Shown one piece after another: positions 37,788 through 47,430 of a stretch of DNA of 64,000 bases. A program made the translations under genes and the position numbers. Every line of letters starts with the position of its first letter. Positions within the stretch are counted from its first letter, which is position 1. The notes under the pieces were generated by a model. That model was not told where the DNA came from and did not search any database. It saw nothing but the letters and a program-made list of their open reading frames with translations. The stretch spans positions 1-64,000 of IMG/VR virus record IMGVR_UViG_3300010885_007382; one strand, written 5' to 3'. This DNA is from a virus.

Positions 37788-38249
37788 TTAAAACTCCTTG
37801 CGTGTTTGATTACACTCGAAAGTGTACCAACCTTCATTGCGGAAGGCATCAATGATACGGTGACGATCATCAAAGATTGCGCCAACCGTATAGTTAGGAT
37901 GACGCTGTAACCAAGTCTTGATGATATCAACTTTCATCTTATCATCATCACCACGAAAACCTCGAGGGCGCATATACATGTGATCATGTGAGATCCAAGG
38001 TATATGACGATTAAGCCACTCTAAGGTATCTTCACGGAAACGCTCATCTCGGGCTGTAACGATAATGACAGCATCACCAGGACGATCATTAGCCAGCGCA
38101 TGTAGAACATCAATCACTGGCTGATATGGTTCATCCAAATGTTGCTTGGCAAAGAATGCGTCCCATTCTTTTTTACCATCAAGATGGTGCATCCGATGTT
38201 CATTATCGGCCAGCGTTCCGTCAATATCAAATACCCATACTTTATTCAT
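37788..38249 (-). CDS. HAD phosphatase, T4 PNK 3'-phosphatase-like
   Basis: The 153-residue protein has the HAD motif FDIDGTLADNEHR at 7-19, VTARDERFREDTLEWL near 68-83, and YMRPRGFRGDDDKMKVDII near 96-114, ending GAIFDDRHRIIDAFR. This is the C-terminal phosphatase domain of T4 polynucleotide kinase without the kinase. It would remove 3' phosphates or cyclic phosphates from nucleic acid ends, possibly together with the ligase-like protein at 28.5 kb. Confidence 0.8.
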   Translation of the reverse strand: MNKVWVFDIDGTLADNEHRMHHLDGKKEWDAFFAKQHLDEPYQPVIDVLHALANDRPGDAVIIVTARDERFREDTLEWLNRHIPWISHDHMYMRPRGFRGDDDKMKVDIIKTWLQRHPNYTVGAIFDDRHRIIDAFRNEGWYTFECNQTRKEF

Positions 38250-38278
38250 CTATTCCATTTCCTTTCTCATTATGCTTT

Positions 38279-38307
38279 ATAATAGCATAAAAAGCCCGGA
38301 ATGTCAA
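38279..38307 (-). promoter_or_regulatory. Sigma70-type promoter TTGACA-N17-TATTAT
   Basis: -35 at 38302-38307 and -10 at 38279-38284 on the minus strand. It drives the phosphatase, rlpA, cysC and sulfotransferase operon. Its sequence from TTGACATTCCG to the -10 closely resembles the promoter at 35509. Confidence 0.8.
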
Positions 38308-38915
38308 GTCCATATTGTATACCAATGCTCAAACACTCTTTTTAAGAGGGATTTTAGTTGCCTTTCAGTAAATGTTCCGTAATAGATATCATATCCGATC
38401 ATGATTCTATCTTCATCGTTTTCGTTAGGACTTGTCCAGTGTTCTATTTCAGAGGGAAAGAAACATACTTCACCTTCGTTTAACAGATAAGGTTTCGGAT
38501 GATCTTTCAAGAATAGTTTGCCAGAGTTGTCATAACTCTTTAGATAGAATACTGCACTACGGACTTCAGGAAGAAAAGTATGATAATGTGGTTTGATATA
38601 TGATCCTTTAGGATACACATTAACCCAAGCCATGGCAATCTGCAATTTGTCTTTAGGCAATCCTTCTACATCAAAGTATCTGTTAGCTGCCTCAATAACA
38701 AAATCTGTGATCTCTTTGAACTCAGGATTTTTGTGTATATTATTACCACTACCATCAGCAATGAATGCTGTAGATGTTCCTTTCAACACATTAAGATTAG
38801 GAGTATCTGGTTTACCAGCAAGTTCATCTTTAGCAACTTTAACCATATCATAGATGATAGGATAAAGATGTTTCTGTAACTTTTCTAGATCACCAGAATA
38901 CTTTTCAATATACAT
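38304..38915 (-). CDS. 2OG-Fe(II) oxygenase-like protein 4
   Basis: The 203-residue protein has YIKPHYHTFLPEVRSAVFYL (HxH iron site near 119-121) and EIEHWTSPNENDEDRIMIGYDI with the distal His and Arg. The spacing resembles prolyl-4-hydroxylase-like phage proteins. It belongs to a run of small genes read from about 39.6 kb. Substrate unknown. Confidence 0.8.
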   Translation of the reverse strand: MYIEKYSGDLEKLQKHLYPIIYDMVKVAKDELAGKPDTPNLNVLKGTSTAFIADGSGNNIHKNPEFKEITDFVIEAANRYFDVEGLPKDKLQIAMAWVNVYPKGSYIKPHYHTFLPEVRSAVFYLKSYDNSGKLFLKDHPKPYLLNEGEVCFFPSEIEHWTSPNENDEDRIMIGYDIYYGTFTERQLKSLLKRVFEHWYTIWT

Positions 38916-39085
38916 TAAAACGGAGGTGCTGTGCTTTGTAGAAACTGCCTAACAATCTGCAAATTGATTGTCATAATATCTCGAATAACATCGTCAGAAA
39001 CCTCAGCAGGCAGCTTTGATCTCATTGTGTTAAAAAGTTGATCCAGAACTTCTTGTGGAATTTCTTGTGGAGGATTTGTTGCCAT
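38915..39085 (-). CDS. Small hypothetical protein, 56 aa
   Basis: ATG at 39083-39085, TAA at 38915-38917 overlapping the oxygenase start. It begins MATNPPQEIPQEVLDQLFNTM. Helical; function unknown. A GGAG ribosome-binding site precedes it. Confidence 0.6.
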   Translation of the reverse strand: MATNPPQEIPQEVLDQLFNTMRSKLPAEVSDDVIRDIMTINLQIVRQFLQSTAPPF

Positions 39086-39097
39086 TGTTTTTTCTCC

Positions 39098-39238
39098 TTA
39101 CATTCCAAACTGACGTTTTACTGTGTCAACGATTTCATCAATGACCGTATTGATTTCATCGTCTGTCTGTGTAACACCAAACTTATCTCTAAGAATGGCG
39201 ATAATGGCTGTTCTTGTTTCATCTGATAAGTTGAACAT
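39098..39238 (-). CDS. Small hypothetical protein, 46 aa
   Basis: ATG at 39236-39238, TAA at 39098-39100. It starts MFNLSDETRTAIIAILRDKF; helical, acidic. A GGAG ribosome-binding site precedes it. Function unknown. Confidence 0.6.
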   Translation of the reverse strand: MFNLSDETRTAIIAILRDKFGVTQTDDEINTVIDEIVDTVKRQFGM

Positions 39239-39247
39239 GGTTATCTC

Positions 39248-39361
39248 CTATTGACTTGATAGTATGTTAATGTCGCTGGCAATAAAGCCAATAACAATTG
39301 TAATAGCAAAGAACATGATCATTCTAAAGATGGCTTGTCTCTTTAGTTCATCTTTATTCAT
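39248..39361 (-). CDS. Small membrane protein, 37 aa
   Basis: ATG at 39359-39361, TAG at 39248-39250. One hydrophobic helix (MIMFFAITIVIGFIA). It overlaps the upstream stop codon. Function unknown. Confidence 0.5.
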   Translation of the reverse strand: MNKDELKRQAIFRMIMFFAITIVIGFIASDINILSSQ

Positions 39362-39537
39362 GCTACATTCCTTTGATGCCATTTGCGTTGAATTGAAACA
39401 GTTCCACTTGACTTCAAAGAATTGTAAGCACGAAACGCTTTACCTTCTTTATCGTGATACTCTTTACGAAAGATCACTTTACCATTGTCTGTTGCTTCAA
39501 CTACCCAATAGTATGTATGCTTTGTATCTTCACGCAT
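39358..39537 (-). CDS. Small hypothetical protein
   Basis: From MREDTKHTYYWVVEATDNG the protein has 59 residues. The preferred ATG has GGAG in front; earlier starts run into the tRNA gene. The pattern YYWVVEATDNGKVIFRKEYHDKEGK resembles other phage small proteins. Function unknown. Confidence 0.6.
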   Translation of the reverse strand: MREDTKHTYYWVVEATDNGKVIFRKEYHDKEGKAFRAYNSLKSSGTVSIQRKWHQRNVA

Positions 39538-39556
39538 TTTCATCTCCATAATGTAA

Positions 39557-39633
39557 TGGCGATCCCAGGATGACTCGAACATCCAACCTACTGCTTAGAA
39601 GGCAGTTACTCTATCCTGTTGAGCTATGGGACC
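39557..39633 (-). tRNA. tRNA-Arg (UCU)
   Basis: Minus strand: acceptor GGTCCCA/TGGGATC with one G-U pair, anticodon loop CTTCTAA (UCU), T-loop TTCGAGT, discriminator G and encoded CCA. It reads AGA codons, common in this AT-rich genome. Confidence 0.93.
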
Positions 39634-39634
39634 A

Positions 39635-39868
39635 TTAAGCAAACTCAGCCTGAAAGGTTTGATTGATATCTTGAACAGGAACTCTTTGAAGAATGAAAGA
39701 TGGTGTGAAGCCAGCGAAGCCACCACCTTTACCCAGAAAGTCACAAAGAGCCTGTGCGTCTTCCTCAAAGAAAAACTGAGCAACAATCTGGTCACTCGCT
39801 TCCTCATGAACAAGCCAAAGCAATTCATCGTCATCATTGAACTCAGGATAGTATTTGTATTTGGTCAT
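39635..39868 (-). CDS. Hypothetical protein between helicase and tRNA-Arg
   Basis: The 77-residue acidic protein starts MTKYKYYPEFNDDDELLWLVHEE and ends right before the tRNA. It overlaps the helicase stop by 4 bases. No motif. Confidence 0.65.
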   Translation of the reverse strand: MTKYKYYPEFNDDDELLWLVHEEASDQIVAQFFFEEDAQALCDFLGKGGGFAGFTPSFILQRVPVQDINQTFQAEFA

Positions 39869-41238
39869 ACTTTTAATCCTTTGAACTTGTTCTTGTTCTC
39901 AAACTTTGGTTTAGGTTGAGGAATATCTTCCCCAGTATCCACTATATCTTTGGCAGACTGTTCAACATCATACAACTTCATACGTGTCTTGTCAACTCCT
40001 ATTACATCTCTTTTATACCTGGATGGATCAGCATACCTATTTTTCAATTGCTTTACCATGATTTGATTTAACTGTTCCAACTGTTCCGTTACAATCAAAG
40101 CAACGAAGAAATCCGCAGTAGCTGGAAGACCAAATGATTCGGAAGTATCAGTAAGGTCAGGATCAGTTGAACCATACCCACCTCTTGTCAACTGTGTGGC
40201 AGACCAGATCGGAACATTATACTCTACCGCAAGACCTCGCAACTCTTCAGCAATGGCTTTAATGTATGTGTAAGAATTTACACCATTGCCTGGTTTAATA
40301 CGAGCCGAGGCACAAATGTTGAGATAGTCAATCATGATAACGTCTGGCACAAATCCTTTCTTCAAGTTAAGTTCATTCAACAATGATCTAAAATGAACAG
40401 TTGAGGCTGAAGCAGTTGGATACTCTTTAACAATCAACTTACCGTTAGTCTTTTGTTTCAGTGTTTCAATCTTCTTGTCATAGATATCTCTTGGTAGAAC
40501 CATAAGATCATCCATTGATACATTTAGAACATTAGCATCAATACGTTTAGCAACTTCCTCTTCAGCAAGTTCCATAGAGATATATAAAACATTCTTGCCC
40601 TGGTTTATATAACCAGAAGCAAAGTGACATAGAGTAAGTGACTTACCAACGCCGACGCCAGCCATAACGATATTAAGAGTTTTCTTTGGAATGCCATTCT
40701 TCGTAATCTTGTTAAAGTAATCTAGGTCAAAAGGTATTCTTTCTTCTACACGATGATAGTAATCATAACGATCATTTGCTTGTTCTATATAATCATGGCC
40801 GACATTAGGATCAAAAGAGATAGCAAGAGCATCAGACAAAAGAGAAGGAATAGCGCCTTTGGTAAGTTTGCCCTTGCCATTCATAATCTCCAATGAAGAT
40901 GTGATAGCATTATAGATTGCCTTTTCCTGGCAAAACTTTTCAGTATTGTCTAAAAGCCAATCTGGGTTTGTCTTTTCTGTGTCACCATTAAGAGTTTTTA
41001 GTGTCTCCCGCATTGACTTAACAGTATCATCCGTTGTGCCACGAATGTTGTTAATCTCAATATCAAGAGCATCAAACGTAGGTTGCTCACCATACTTCAA
41101 TAAGAAGTCGGCCACTTCTTTGAAAAGCAGCCGATCTTCCATATTACCAAAGTATTCTTCTTTCAGAAATGGTAGAACCTTACGAGTGTAATTCTGATCC
41201 TTGATCAGATTCTTCAGTATCGTTTGTTCTAGTCTCAC
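39865..41238 (-). CDS. gp41: Replicative DNA helicase (T4 gp41 / DnaB type)
   Basis: The 457-residue protein has an N-terminal primase-interaction domain (1-150) and a RecA-like motor with Walker A GVGVGKSLTL near 193, then LYISMELAEEEVAKRI, and Walker B VIMIDYLNICASA near 300. The QLTRGGYGSTDPDL segment matches DnaB/gp41 motif H3. It unwinds DNA ahead of the fork with the gp61-like primase. Confidence 0.92.
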   Translation of the reverse strand: MRLEQTILKNLIKDQNYTRKVLPFLKEEYFGNMEDRLLFKEVADFLLKYGEQPTFDALDIEINNIRGTTDDTVKSMRETLKTLNGDTEKTNPDWLLDNTEKFCQEKAIYNAITSSLEIMNGKGKLTKGAIPSLLSDALAISFDPNVGHDYIEQANDRYDYYHRVEERIPFDLDYFNKITKNGIPKKTLNIVMAGVGVGKSLTLCHFASGYINQGKNVLYISMELAEEEVAKRIDANVLNVSMDDLMVLPRDIYDKKIETLKQKTNGKLIVKEYPTASASTVHFRSLLNELNLKKGFVPDVIMIDYLNICASARIKPGNGVNSYTYIKAIAEELRGLAVEYNVPIWSATQLTRGGYGSTDPDLTDTSESFGLPATADFFVALIVTEQLEQLNQIMVKQLKNRYADPSRYKRDVIGVDKTRMKLYDVEQSAKDIVDTGEDIPQPKPKFENKNKFKGLKV

Positions 41239-41533
41239 TCACACCCTCCACTTCTGACGATTCCAACAATACAGTATTAAGAATTAATCCTAATGCCGCA
41301 TTGAACTTTTCATTCTTTCTCAAGGTCGTCATTGACAAATCATTTGTCTTGATGATCTCATAATCATAGAGTAGGCGAGGAATGTTATCCTCACCCATCT
41401 TGAATGTAACAGTTGTATAACGATACACTACTCCAGCAAAAGGGTCAAGGGTTAATTCAATAGGAACCGTAGATCCTGCTTCTTTTGCGTTAAATAAATC
41501 ATCTCTAAACTTATAATCAGTTCCCAGTTCCAT
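41180..41533 (-). CDS. Conserved protein between uvsX and helicase
   Basis: The 117-residue protein begins [20 protein letters not shown], is beta-rich in the middle ([20 protein letters not shown]) and acidic at the end. It overlaps both the helicase and uvsX. Its place between two recombination-replication genes is conserved in T4-like phages. Function unknown; possibly a loader or regulator. Confidence 0.7.
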   Translation of the reverse strand: MELGTDYKFRDDLFNAKEAGSTVPIELTLDPFAGVVYRYTTVTFKMGEDNIPRLLYDYEIIKTNDLSMTTLRKNEKFNAALGLILNTVLLESSEVEGVSETRTNDTEESDQGSELHS

Positions 41534-42569
41534 CTTCTACCTCTTCATTGTATTTGCCATAAAGAAAGTCTGCCTGGCATCCTTCATTGATAGCATCCAA
41601 GATTTCCTTTGTAAAGAACTTTTCAGGATTCTTTTTGATTTCCTTTTCAAATGCTTTGGCACCATTTGGGAACTCAAAACGAGTAGAAACTTTCTTTATA
41701 ATACCATACTTTTCAGCAAGATCAAGCAAACCATAATACTTGTCAAGACCTGAAGAATAGTTTAGCCAAGTTTCAACTTTCTTATCTTCTACAGTCATAC
41801 GAGACTTTTTGAGATGTGCGGTAATCACAGCACCAGTTCTACCATTGTCATCATCTAGTGTCTTATCTTTCTTCTTTGAAAGAAACACAATAGTAGAAGC
41901 AGCATACTCTAGACCAGAGCCGCCGCCCATCTTTTTCATTGGCACATACGAACCAACAACATCATAGACATGGTTAGTAACAATCAACGGAACCTGAGCC
42001 TTGCCAAGTTTCAATGTAAGAACACGAAAAGCACCACGAACCAATTGGGCTCTTGTCATGTCTCTTGTGTCTTTACCATCAGCGATATCTTGCATCTCTT
42101 TGTCGGTTGATAGATTGCCAAGACTATCAAGAACAAAGATCATTGGTGGCTTCTCTTTGCCTTCAAGATACTTGTCAAGGATCTTTACTGCCTGTGTTCT
42201 AAACTCTTGAACAGTAGCCACAGGAATAATGCCAACACGCTTTGCGTCAATGCCACGATCAGTAATGAACTGCTTGGAGATAGCGGACTCTGACTCAAAG
42301 TAAAATACAAATCCACTTGCGTTGTCCTCTAGAAACTGCTTTACCACATTCAATGCATAGAACGTCTTACCAACAGAAGGTTCACCAGCAAATGCTGTAA
42401 CCTTATTCTGTGGTAGTCCACCATAGATTGTTCCTGATAGTAATGCATTCATTACATAGCTGCCTGTGCCAATGAAACCTGACACATCACCAGCAGCAAC
42501 ACCGTCATCAACGATGCCTGCGTATTCATTATCAATTTCTGATATTAGTTGTTTGAATATATCTGACAT
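41517..42569 (-). CDS. uvsX: UvsX recombinase (RecA family)
   Basis: The 350-residue protein has Walker [11 protein letters not shown] near 60-69, Walker [13 protein letters not shown] near 140, the L1/L2-type loops ([13 protein letters not shown]) and a C-terminal acidic tail. It catalyses strand exchange in recombination-dependent replication and repair. The size is close to T4 UvsX (391). Confidence 0.92.
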   Translation of the reverse strand: MSDIFKQLISEIDNEYAGIVDDGVAAGDVSGFIGTGSYVMNALLSGTIYGGLPQNKVTAFAGEPSVGKTFYALNVVKQFLEDNASGFVFYFESESAISKQFITDRGIDAKRVGIIPVATVQEFRTQAVKILDKYLEGKEKPPMIFVLDSLGNLSTDKEMQDIADGKDTRDMTRAQLVRGAFRVLTLKLGKAQVPLIVTNHVYDVVGSYVPMKKMGGGSGLEYAASTIVFLSKKKDKTLDDDNGRTGAVITAHLKKSRMTVEDKKVETWLNYSSGLDKYYGLLDLAEKYGIIKKVSTRFEFPNGAKAFEKEIKKNPEKFFTKEILDAINEGCQADFLYGKYNEEVEDGTGN

Positions 42570-42608
42570 AAGTTTCTCCTTCTTGTCAATTAGTTGCTAA
42601 CAATCTCG

Positions 42609-42797
42609 TTACGCAACTTCCTTGAAATGTTTTTGTAGTTCTGGTGACAGTTTCTTTAATAGGTCGCCACTCACACCTACACGAACAATATTTGCTAGTT
42701 CAACAATGTTGTTTGGAGTTATATTTTGTCCTGGCGCAAACTCATATAAACGAGCAGGTGAATTTTTATGATGCTCGTCTTTCTTACTCTTCGCCAT
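42609..42797 (-). CDS. Small hypothetical protein
   Basis: From MAKSKKDEHHKNSPARLYEF the protein has 62 residues. It has a helical LANIVRVGVSGDLLKKLSPEL segment. The start overlaps the end of the halogenase gene by 14 bases. Function unknown. Confidence 0.6.
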   Translation of the reverse strand: MAKSKKDEHHKNSPARLYEFAPGQNITPNNIVELANIVRVGVSGDLLKKLSPELQKHFKEVA

Positions 42798-44367
42798 GAT
42801 AGATCCTTTCCTTTGTGAAGTCATATACAGTTGGACATTTAGATGCTTTGTAGTCCCAAATATCTTTCTTTTCGTTTAGATGTTTTGTTATCTGTTCGAA
42901 CTCCTGTGCTAGATTAAAGCCACTATCATTCATCCAATGAATATAATGCATGTCAGTAGGAAAGTAGTTTAGTCCTGTTGCCACAGCATTGATACCATCG
43001 TTATTAAATCTTGTTGTAACATACTTTGACTCATAAGCTCCTATGAAGGATTCATTTCTAGAGACACCTCTCTTCAGAGATTTCTCAACATCACAATAAC
43101 TACGGTTGCCAACATCTCTCCAATACTCTGTATCATTTCTAAGTGATAGAGAATAGTGCATGGCAACGAACTGTGAAAAGTTATCAAACATTACACGGCA
43201 TGACCAGTTGTAACCATCCTTATCAAACTGTGTTACAAGATGTTCTTCCTTGTCTCTATCAAGAGCACGAAGCAAACGAACAAGGAACATGTGAACACTA
43301 TACAGTCCGTTGCTTTCTAGTGGTTCAATGAAACCAGCAGATAGACCAATAGCCGTAACATTCTTAACCCATACTCTTTCTGATACGCCTGCTCTGAATT
43401 TGATCTTGCGAAACTTTTGTTCTTCTCGCAACTTACCTTTAGACTTTAGATGTGCCTTAAATTCATCTAAGGCGCCTTCATCAGAGATATACTTATCAGA
43501 GTAAACATAGCCAGTTCCCAAACGACTCCACAATGGTGTGTTCCATACCCAACCATTGCCAAGAGCATGACAGTCGGTGTAAGGAACAATCTCTTTGCGT
43601 TTATCATCAAAAGGAATCTGTGCTGCCCATGCTGAGTTGTTTGGTAGAATATCATTGAATGAGATAAAAGGTTCATTCATTGCTTTACCAAGAAGAATGG
43701 AAGCAAAGCCTGTGCAGTCAATGAATAGATCAGCCGTAATCTCTCGTCCATCATCAAGAACTAGTTTCTCAATACCATCTTCATTGACGATAGTATCTTT
43801 GACCAATGCTTGTATGTGTTTGACACCTCTTGGTTTCACAAACTTGTCACGCAACCAAATGGCAAACTTGATAGCATCAAAGTGATAAGCAGCATCTCTA
43901 TTGAACTTATATCCTGGTAACACACCATCTTCCGTGGTTATACGATTAGCATTAACCAATGACATAATGGGATACATGTTATCAGCATAATCAGATAGCG
44001 GTGTCTCTGGATATAGAAACTTCTTTAGATACCAATCGTTCTTCGCATACTTGTTTCCTACAGTATCAATTTCACCAAACGGATAGTGAAACGTGCCTGA
44101 ACCAATCTTATAAAAGTCTGTGAAACTAATTGACATCTTATAAGTGGCGTCACATGCTTTCATAAAGTCTGTGTCTTTAATCTGGAGCAGACGCAACCAA
44201 TCATTGATAAAGCCTAACGTGGATTCACCAACACCGACTGTAGGTGTGTTTGGATCTTCGATAAGAATGATCTCTCTATTGTCCAATCTTTGTATAAGAG
44301 TTGCGGCAGTCATCCAGCCAGCAGATCCACCACCGACAATAACAATCTTATTGATTGGTTTACTCAT
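42784..44367 (-). CDS. Flavin-dependent (tryptophan) halogenase-like protein
   Basis: The 527-residue protein has the FAD motif GGGSAGW at 12-18, VGVGEST at 44-50, the catalytic Lys in ATYKMSISF (Lys77) and the conserved Glu in FIEPLES (Glu348). The WxWxIP motif reads WVWNTP. These fit PrnA/RebH-type halogenases, which chlorinate tryptophan or related indoles. The substrate is unknown. Its start overlaps the polymerase stop as ATGA, so it is a fixed part of the replication operon. Similar genes exist in T4-like cyanophages. Confidence 0.82.
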   Translation of the reverse strand: MSKPINKIVIVGGGSAGWMTAATLIQRLDNREIILIEDPNTPTVGVGESTLGFINDWLRLLQIKDTDFMKACDATYKMSISFTDFYKIGSGTFHYPFGEIDTVGNKYAKNDWYLKKFLYPETPLSDYADNMYPIMSLVNANRITTEDGVLPGYKFNRDAAYHFDAIKFAIWLRDKFVKPRGVKHIQALVKDTIVNEDGIEKLVLDDGREITADLFIDCTGFASILLGKAMNEPFISFNDILPNNSAWAAQIPFDDKRKEIVPYTDCHALGNGWVWNTPLWSRLGTGYVYSDKYISDEGALDEFKAHLKSKGKLREEQKFRKIKFRAGVSERVWVKNVTAIGLSAGFIEPLESNGLYSVHMFLVRLLRALDRDKEEHLVTQFDKDGYNWSCRVMFDNFSQFVAMHYSLSLRNDTEYWRDVGNRSYCDVEKSLKRGVSRNESFIGAYESKYVTTRFNNDGINAVATGLNYFPTDMHYIHWMNDSGFNLAQEFEQITKHLNEKKDIWDYKASKCPTVYDFTKERIYHGEE

Positions 44368-46904
44368 GAGAAGAAATCCTCTAGACTTGATACACGTTCT
44401 GATTTCCATCCGATAGCATCAAGAATGATCTTCAGTGGTTCCAGAAACGATTTGTCGAATTGTGTATTATAGTCTATATATTGGTGTAAGTCAAACTCTT
44501 CCGGTATACCTCCAGCAGGAAAACTTATGATGTTAGATTGAATGTTGTTTGGTTCCTGTAAGTAGATATACTTTAGCTTCTCACCTGTTTGTATCATTTG
44601 ATACTTAGTATCAATGCCATGCTTAGATAGAAGGTGATTATATAAGATAGCACCACGAACATGAATAGGTGTGCCTGATGCGAACAAAGTTTTCTTATCA
44701 TGCCACTTGACCAATGCATTGAGACCCCGAGGAAAAGCAATGTCCGCCAAAGGAAGAGTTTTAAATTCGTCACGGAAAGTTTCAATGAAAGATATGACAG
44801 CTTCCTCATCTGCGCCAAAGATAACATCAATTGCCTCTCTAAGTTTCTCTCTACATGCTGTTGGTGTTGAACTCTTTACCATTTCTAAGCCCATAACTTT
44901 TTTCTTAGGTTGAGCATACTGCACACCTTCGTTGTTATAGACATTTAGGATATAACGCTTCTTGGCAGTCCAGATTGCTTTGTCTGCCAATGCTTCACGC
45001 TTCATGATAATCTTTTGTTGAAAGACGTTAGTGTAATCACCAAGTTCTCCACAAGTCTTATCAATAACAGGTTGCAATTTACTTTCACAAACTCTGTCCA
45101 AGAAATTGATGGCTTTCTCAATATCTTTAACATCGTCACGCAACGTCTTAGATACCAGTTCTCCAAGGTTGAGATAAACCGAATCAGTGTCAACCGCAAT
45201 AACGAAGTCATCATTGGACTTTAGTACCTTCCTGAGATAGTCGTTAAGTGATCTTTCGATCCAGCGTATGGATAGTTGACCAGTAGTCGTGATCGCAATC
45301 GCATTGCGTAGATCGAAGAACCTAAAATATTTCGAGCCCATTGCGCCGTATAGTGAATTAAGTGAGACTTTCTTGCTGAGTTGCAGGTTCTTAAACTTAG
45401 CAATTTCCTTTTTAAGTTCTGCCTTCTTTGCTTTGTTCGTCTCATTCTCGTATTGTGTCTCTGCATCTAACATCGCCTTCTTATATACTTTACGGTCATT
45501 GAACATCTTCTCGACCATTTCAGGCATGAAGCCTTGCTTGTCACGACGATAGAACTGACCGTTAGCAGTTAAACAAACATTGTCATCGTTAAGGCTAGAT
45601 GTATCGACGCCCTTAGCAAGAAGTGTATCAACGGATACCCCATCGGCGATAATACGACGCATACCATCAGTATAATCGTCAACCTCAACAATGGTTTCGG
45701 GAGAGATGTTGCTTCCCATAATAACAGACGGATACTCGCTATTAACATCGAAAGAAGCCACCCAATCGTGAAAACCGATAAGAGGATCTTTAACGTAAGC
45801 ACCAACATATGCTGTATCCTTTTTATGCTTCTCTATAGGCGGAACAACAACGTTCTTTGACTTTAGATGATTGAAGCAAATCACATCCCACATACGAACC
45901 TGTGCGAACACATCTTCATAATTACACTTGTTATCATAGGATAGTGTCAAAGCAAGTTCAATGAACTTTCCTTTATCATCAATCTTGTCAACGAGGTCAA
46001 CGTCTTTGATGTTATAGTCGATGAACTTTTGGAAGTCATCCTTATATAGATTATGAAGTGAACCATATTCATCGTATGACAGTTTACGCTCACCAAGTTC
46101 AACATGAGCAATATTGTCTAGACGATAGGACTCTTGTGACTGTCCAGTTGGTGAATACTTTTTGTATAGTGACAATAGATCGAGTGTAGCAATACCGAGA
46201 ATGGTATAGCCTTGACCACGACGACCCATACCTAAGTCTAACACTTTGGTGTTGATAACATTCCAAGGCGATAGCTTCTTTGCTTCGTTACCATATAGTT
46301 TTGTGATACGATTTACAAGATATGGTATATCAAACTGTTCAACGTTCCAGCCAGTAATGATATCTGGATGATCTTGCTGCCACCAACCAAGAAACTTAGT
46401 GATAAGTTCATATTCACTAGCACATTTATGATAAGTAACATCCTTGCGGCTGTTTCTATAATCACCAACACCAAACGTATTGAAATGACCATTCATCTTA
46501 ACTGTGATGGCAGTCAATGGCTCTTTAGCTTGATCTGGCTCTGGAAAGCCATTCTCTGATCCAACCTCAATATCGATGTTAGCAATCTTGATGTCGTTTA
46601 TGTTCCAGTCAATAACATTTGGAAACTCATCAGCAATGAAACAATACTGATAACGAGTGTTACCATATATTCTGAAACTTTCTACATCTTCGTATTGATC
46701 AACAAAGTCACGACATTCACGAATCGATCCAGGTTTAACTGGACCGACATACTCGCCGTGAATGGTCGTGTATTTGGTTGGCTTCTTAGAATACACGAAG
46801 AGAGTCGGGCTGTAGTCAACTTTTGCTTTGACTGCCCGACCATCTTCGATACCACGATAGAGTATTCTACCGCCCCATATTTCAACGTTTGTGTAATATC
46901 TCAT
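44364..46904 (-). CDS. gp43: DNA polymerase, family B (T4 gp43)
   Basis: The 846-residue polymerase has exonuclease motif I IANIDIEVGS near 107 with catalytic Asp and Glu, polymerase motif A FDVNSEYPSVIM near 385, motif B VSLNSLYGAMGSKYF near 520 and motif C VAVDTDSVYL near 570. Length is close to T4 gp43 (898). No intein or split is visible. It is the replicative polymerase. Confidence 0.95.
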   Translation of the reverse strand: MRYYTNVEIWGGRILYRGIEDGRAVKAKVDYSPTLFVYSKKPTKYTTIHGEYVGPVKPGSIRECRDFVDQYEDVESFRIYGNTRYQYCFIADEFPNVIDWNINDIKIANIDIEVGSENGFPEPDQAKEPLTAITVKMNGHFNTFGVGDYRNSRKDVTYHKCASEYELITKFLGWWQQDHPDIITGWNVEQFDIPYLVNRITKLYGNEAKKLSPWNVINTKVLDLGMGRRGQGYTILGIATLDLLSLYKKYSPTGQSQESYRLDNIAHVELGERKLSYDEYGSLHNLYKDDFQKFIDYNIKDVDLVDKIDDKGKFIELALTLSYDNKCNYEDVFAQVRMWDVICFNHLKSKNVVVPPIEKHKKDTAYVGAYVKDPLIGFHDWVASFDVNSEYPSVIMGSNISPETIVEVDDYTDGMRRIIADGVSVDTLLAKGVDTSSLNDDNVCLTANGQFYRRDKQGFMPEMVEKMFNDRKVYKKAMLDAETQYENETNKAKKAELKKEIAKFKNLQLSKKVSLNSLYGAMGSKYFRFFDLRNAIAITTTGQLSIRWIERSLNDYLRKVLKSNDDFVIAVDTDSVYLNLGELVSKTLRDDVKDIEKAINFLDRVCESKLQPVIDKTCGELGDYTNVFQQKIIMKREALADKAIWTAKKRYILNVYNNEGVQYAQPKKKVMGLEMVKSSTPTACREKLREAIDVIFGADEEAVISFIETFRDEFKTLPLADIAFPRGLNALVKWHDKKTLFASGTPIHVRGAILYNHLLSKHGIDTKYQMIQTGEKLKYIYLQEPNNIQSNIISFPAGGIPEEFDLHQYIDYNTQFDKSFLEPLKIILDAIGWKSERVSSLEDFFS

Positions 46905-47215
46905 TAAGGTGTGATGATGCTAGATGTTGGAATCTGAATGCCACCGAAGAGGCTGTTATACTGATTAACAAACTCTGGTAGCGGCTTTGCTGTAGTAACA
47001 ACTAGACTTCTATTGATTGAAAACTCCTTGTCGTCACTAAACTGTAGATACGGCGCAAGTCCAACCTGCGGCGTCTTTGGATTTAGTTGATCTGGAATAA
47101 CAACAATGCGAACAGGATTCTTCACATTGATTACTAGTCCGACGTTCTCCGATACAACCTCAGCAATGATTTCTTCACCGCCGAGGAACTTGATTAGTGT
47201 TAGATTTGCTGCCAT
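46904..47215 (-). CDS. Conserved small protein next to DNA polymerase (SmD-like beta fold)
   Basis: From MAANLTLIKFLGGEEIIAEV the protein has 103 residues. The pattern LTLIKFLGGEEIIAEV, NPVRIVVIPDQ, GLAPYLQFSDD, then a C-terminal EFVNQYNSLFGG...ITP is conserved beside gp43 in T4-like phages. It looks like a small barrel of Sm type; function is not established. Confidence 0.78.
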   Translation of the reverse strand: MAANLTLIKFLGGEEIIAEVVSENVGLVINVKNPVRIVVIPDQLNPKTPQVGLAPYLQFSDDKEFSINRSLVVTTAKPLPEFVNQYNSLFGGIQIPTSSIITP

Positions 47216-47216
47216 A

Positions 47217-47420
47217 TTATACAATCTCCATTAGGTAGTCATAAACTCCAAGTGTGATCCACTTGAAAGGCACAGTAGTCATACGGCTACCATGTTCGTT
47301 GACAAAGGTATAAGCATTGTCCTCATCAGCAACCTTGCCGATGCGTTCCCACTTGCCATCATAGGCACGCTGCTTAAAATCTTCTTCGTAAATCTTCATT
47401 GTCTTTTCGCTGAAATTCAT
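47217..47420 (-). CDS. Small hypothetical protein
   Basis: From MNFSEKTMKIYEEDFKQRAY the protein has 67 residues and has EDNAYTFVNEHGSRMTTVPFKW. The longer reading starts in the upstream gene. Function unknown. Confidence 0.6.
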   Translation of the reverse strand: MNFSEKTMKIYEEDFKQRAYDGKWERIGKVADEDNAYTFVNEHGSRMTTVPFKWITLGVYDYLMEIV

Positions 47421-47430
47421 ATCAGTCTCC

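Noticed and set aside
44364-46904. Possible intein or intron in DNA polymerase
   Set aside because: Motifs A, B and C have normal spacing and the total length is that of an uninterrupted gp43.
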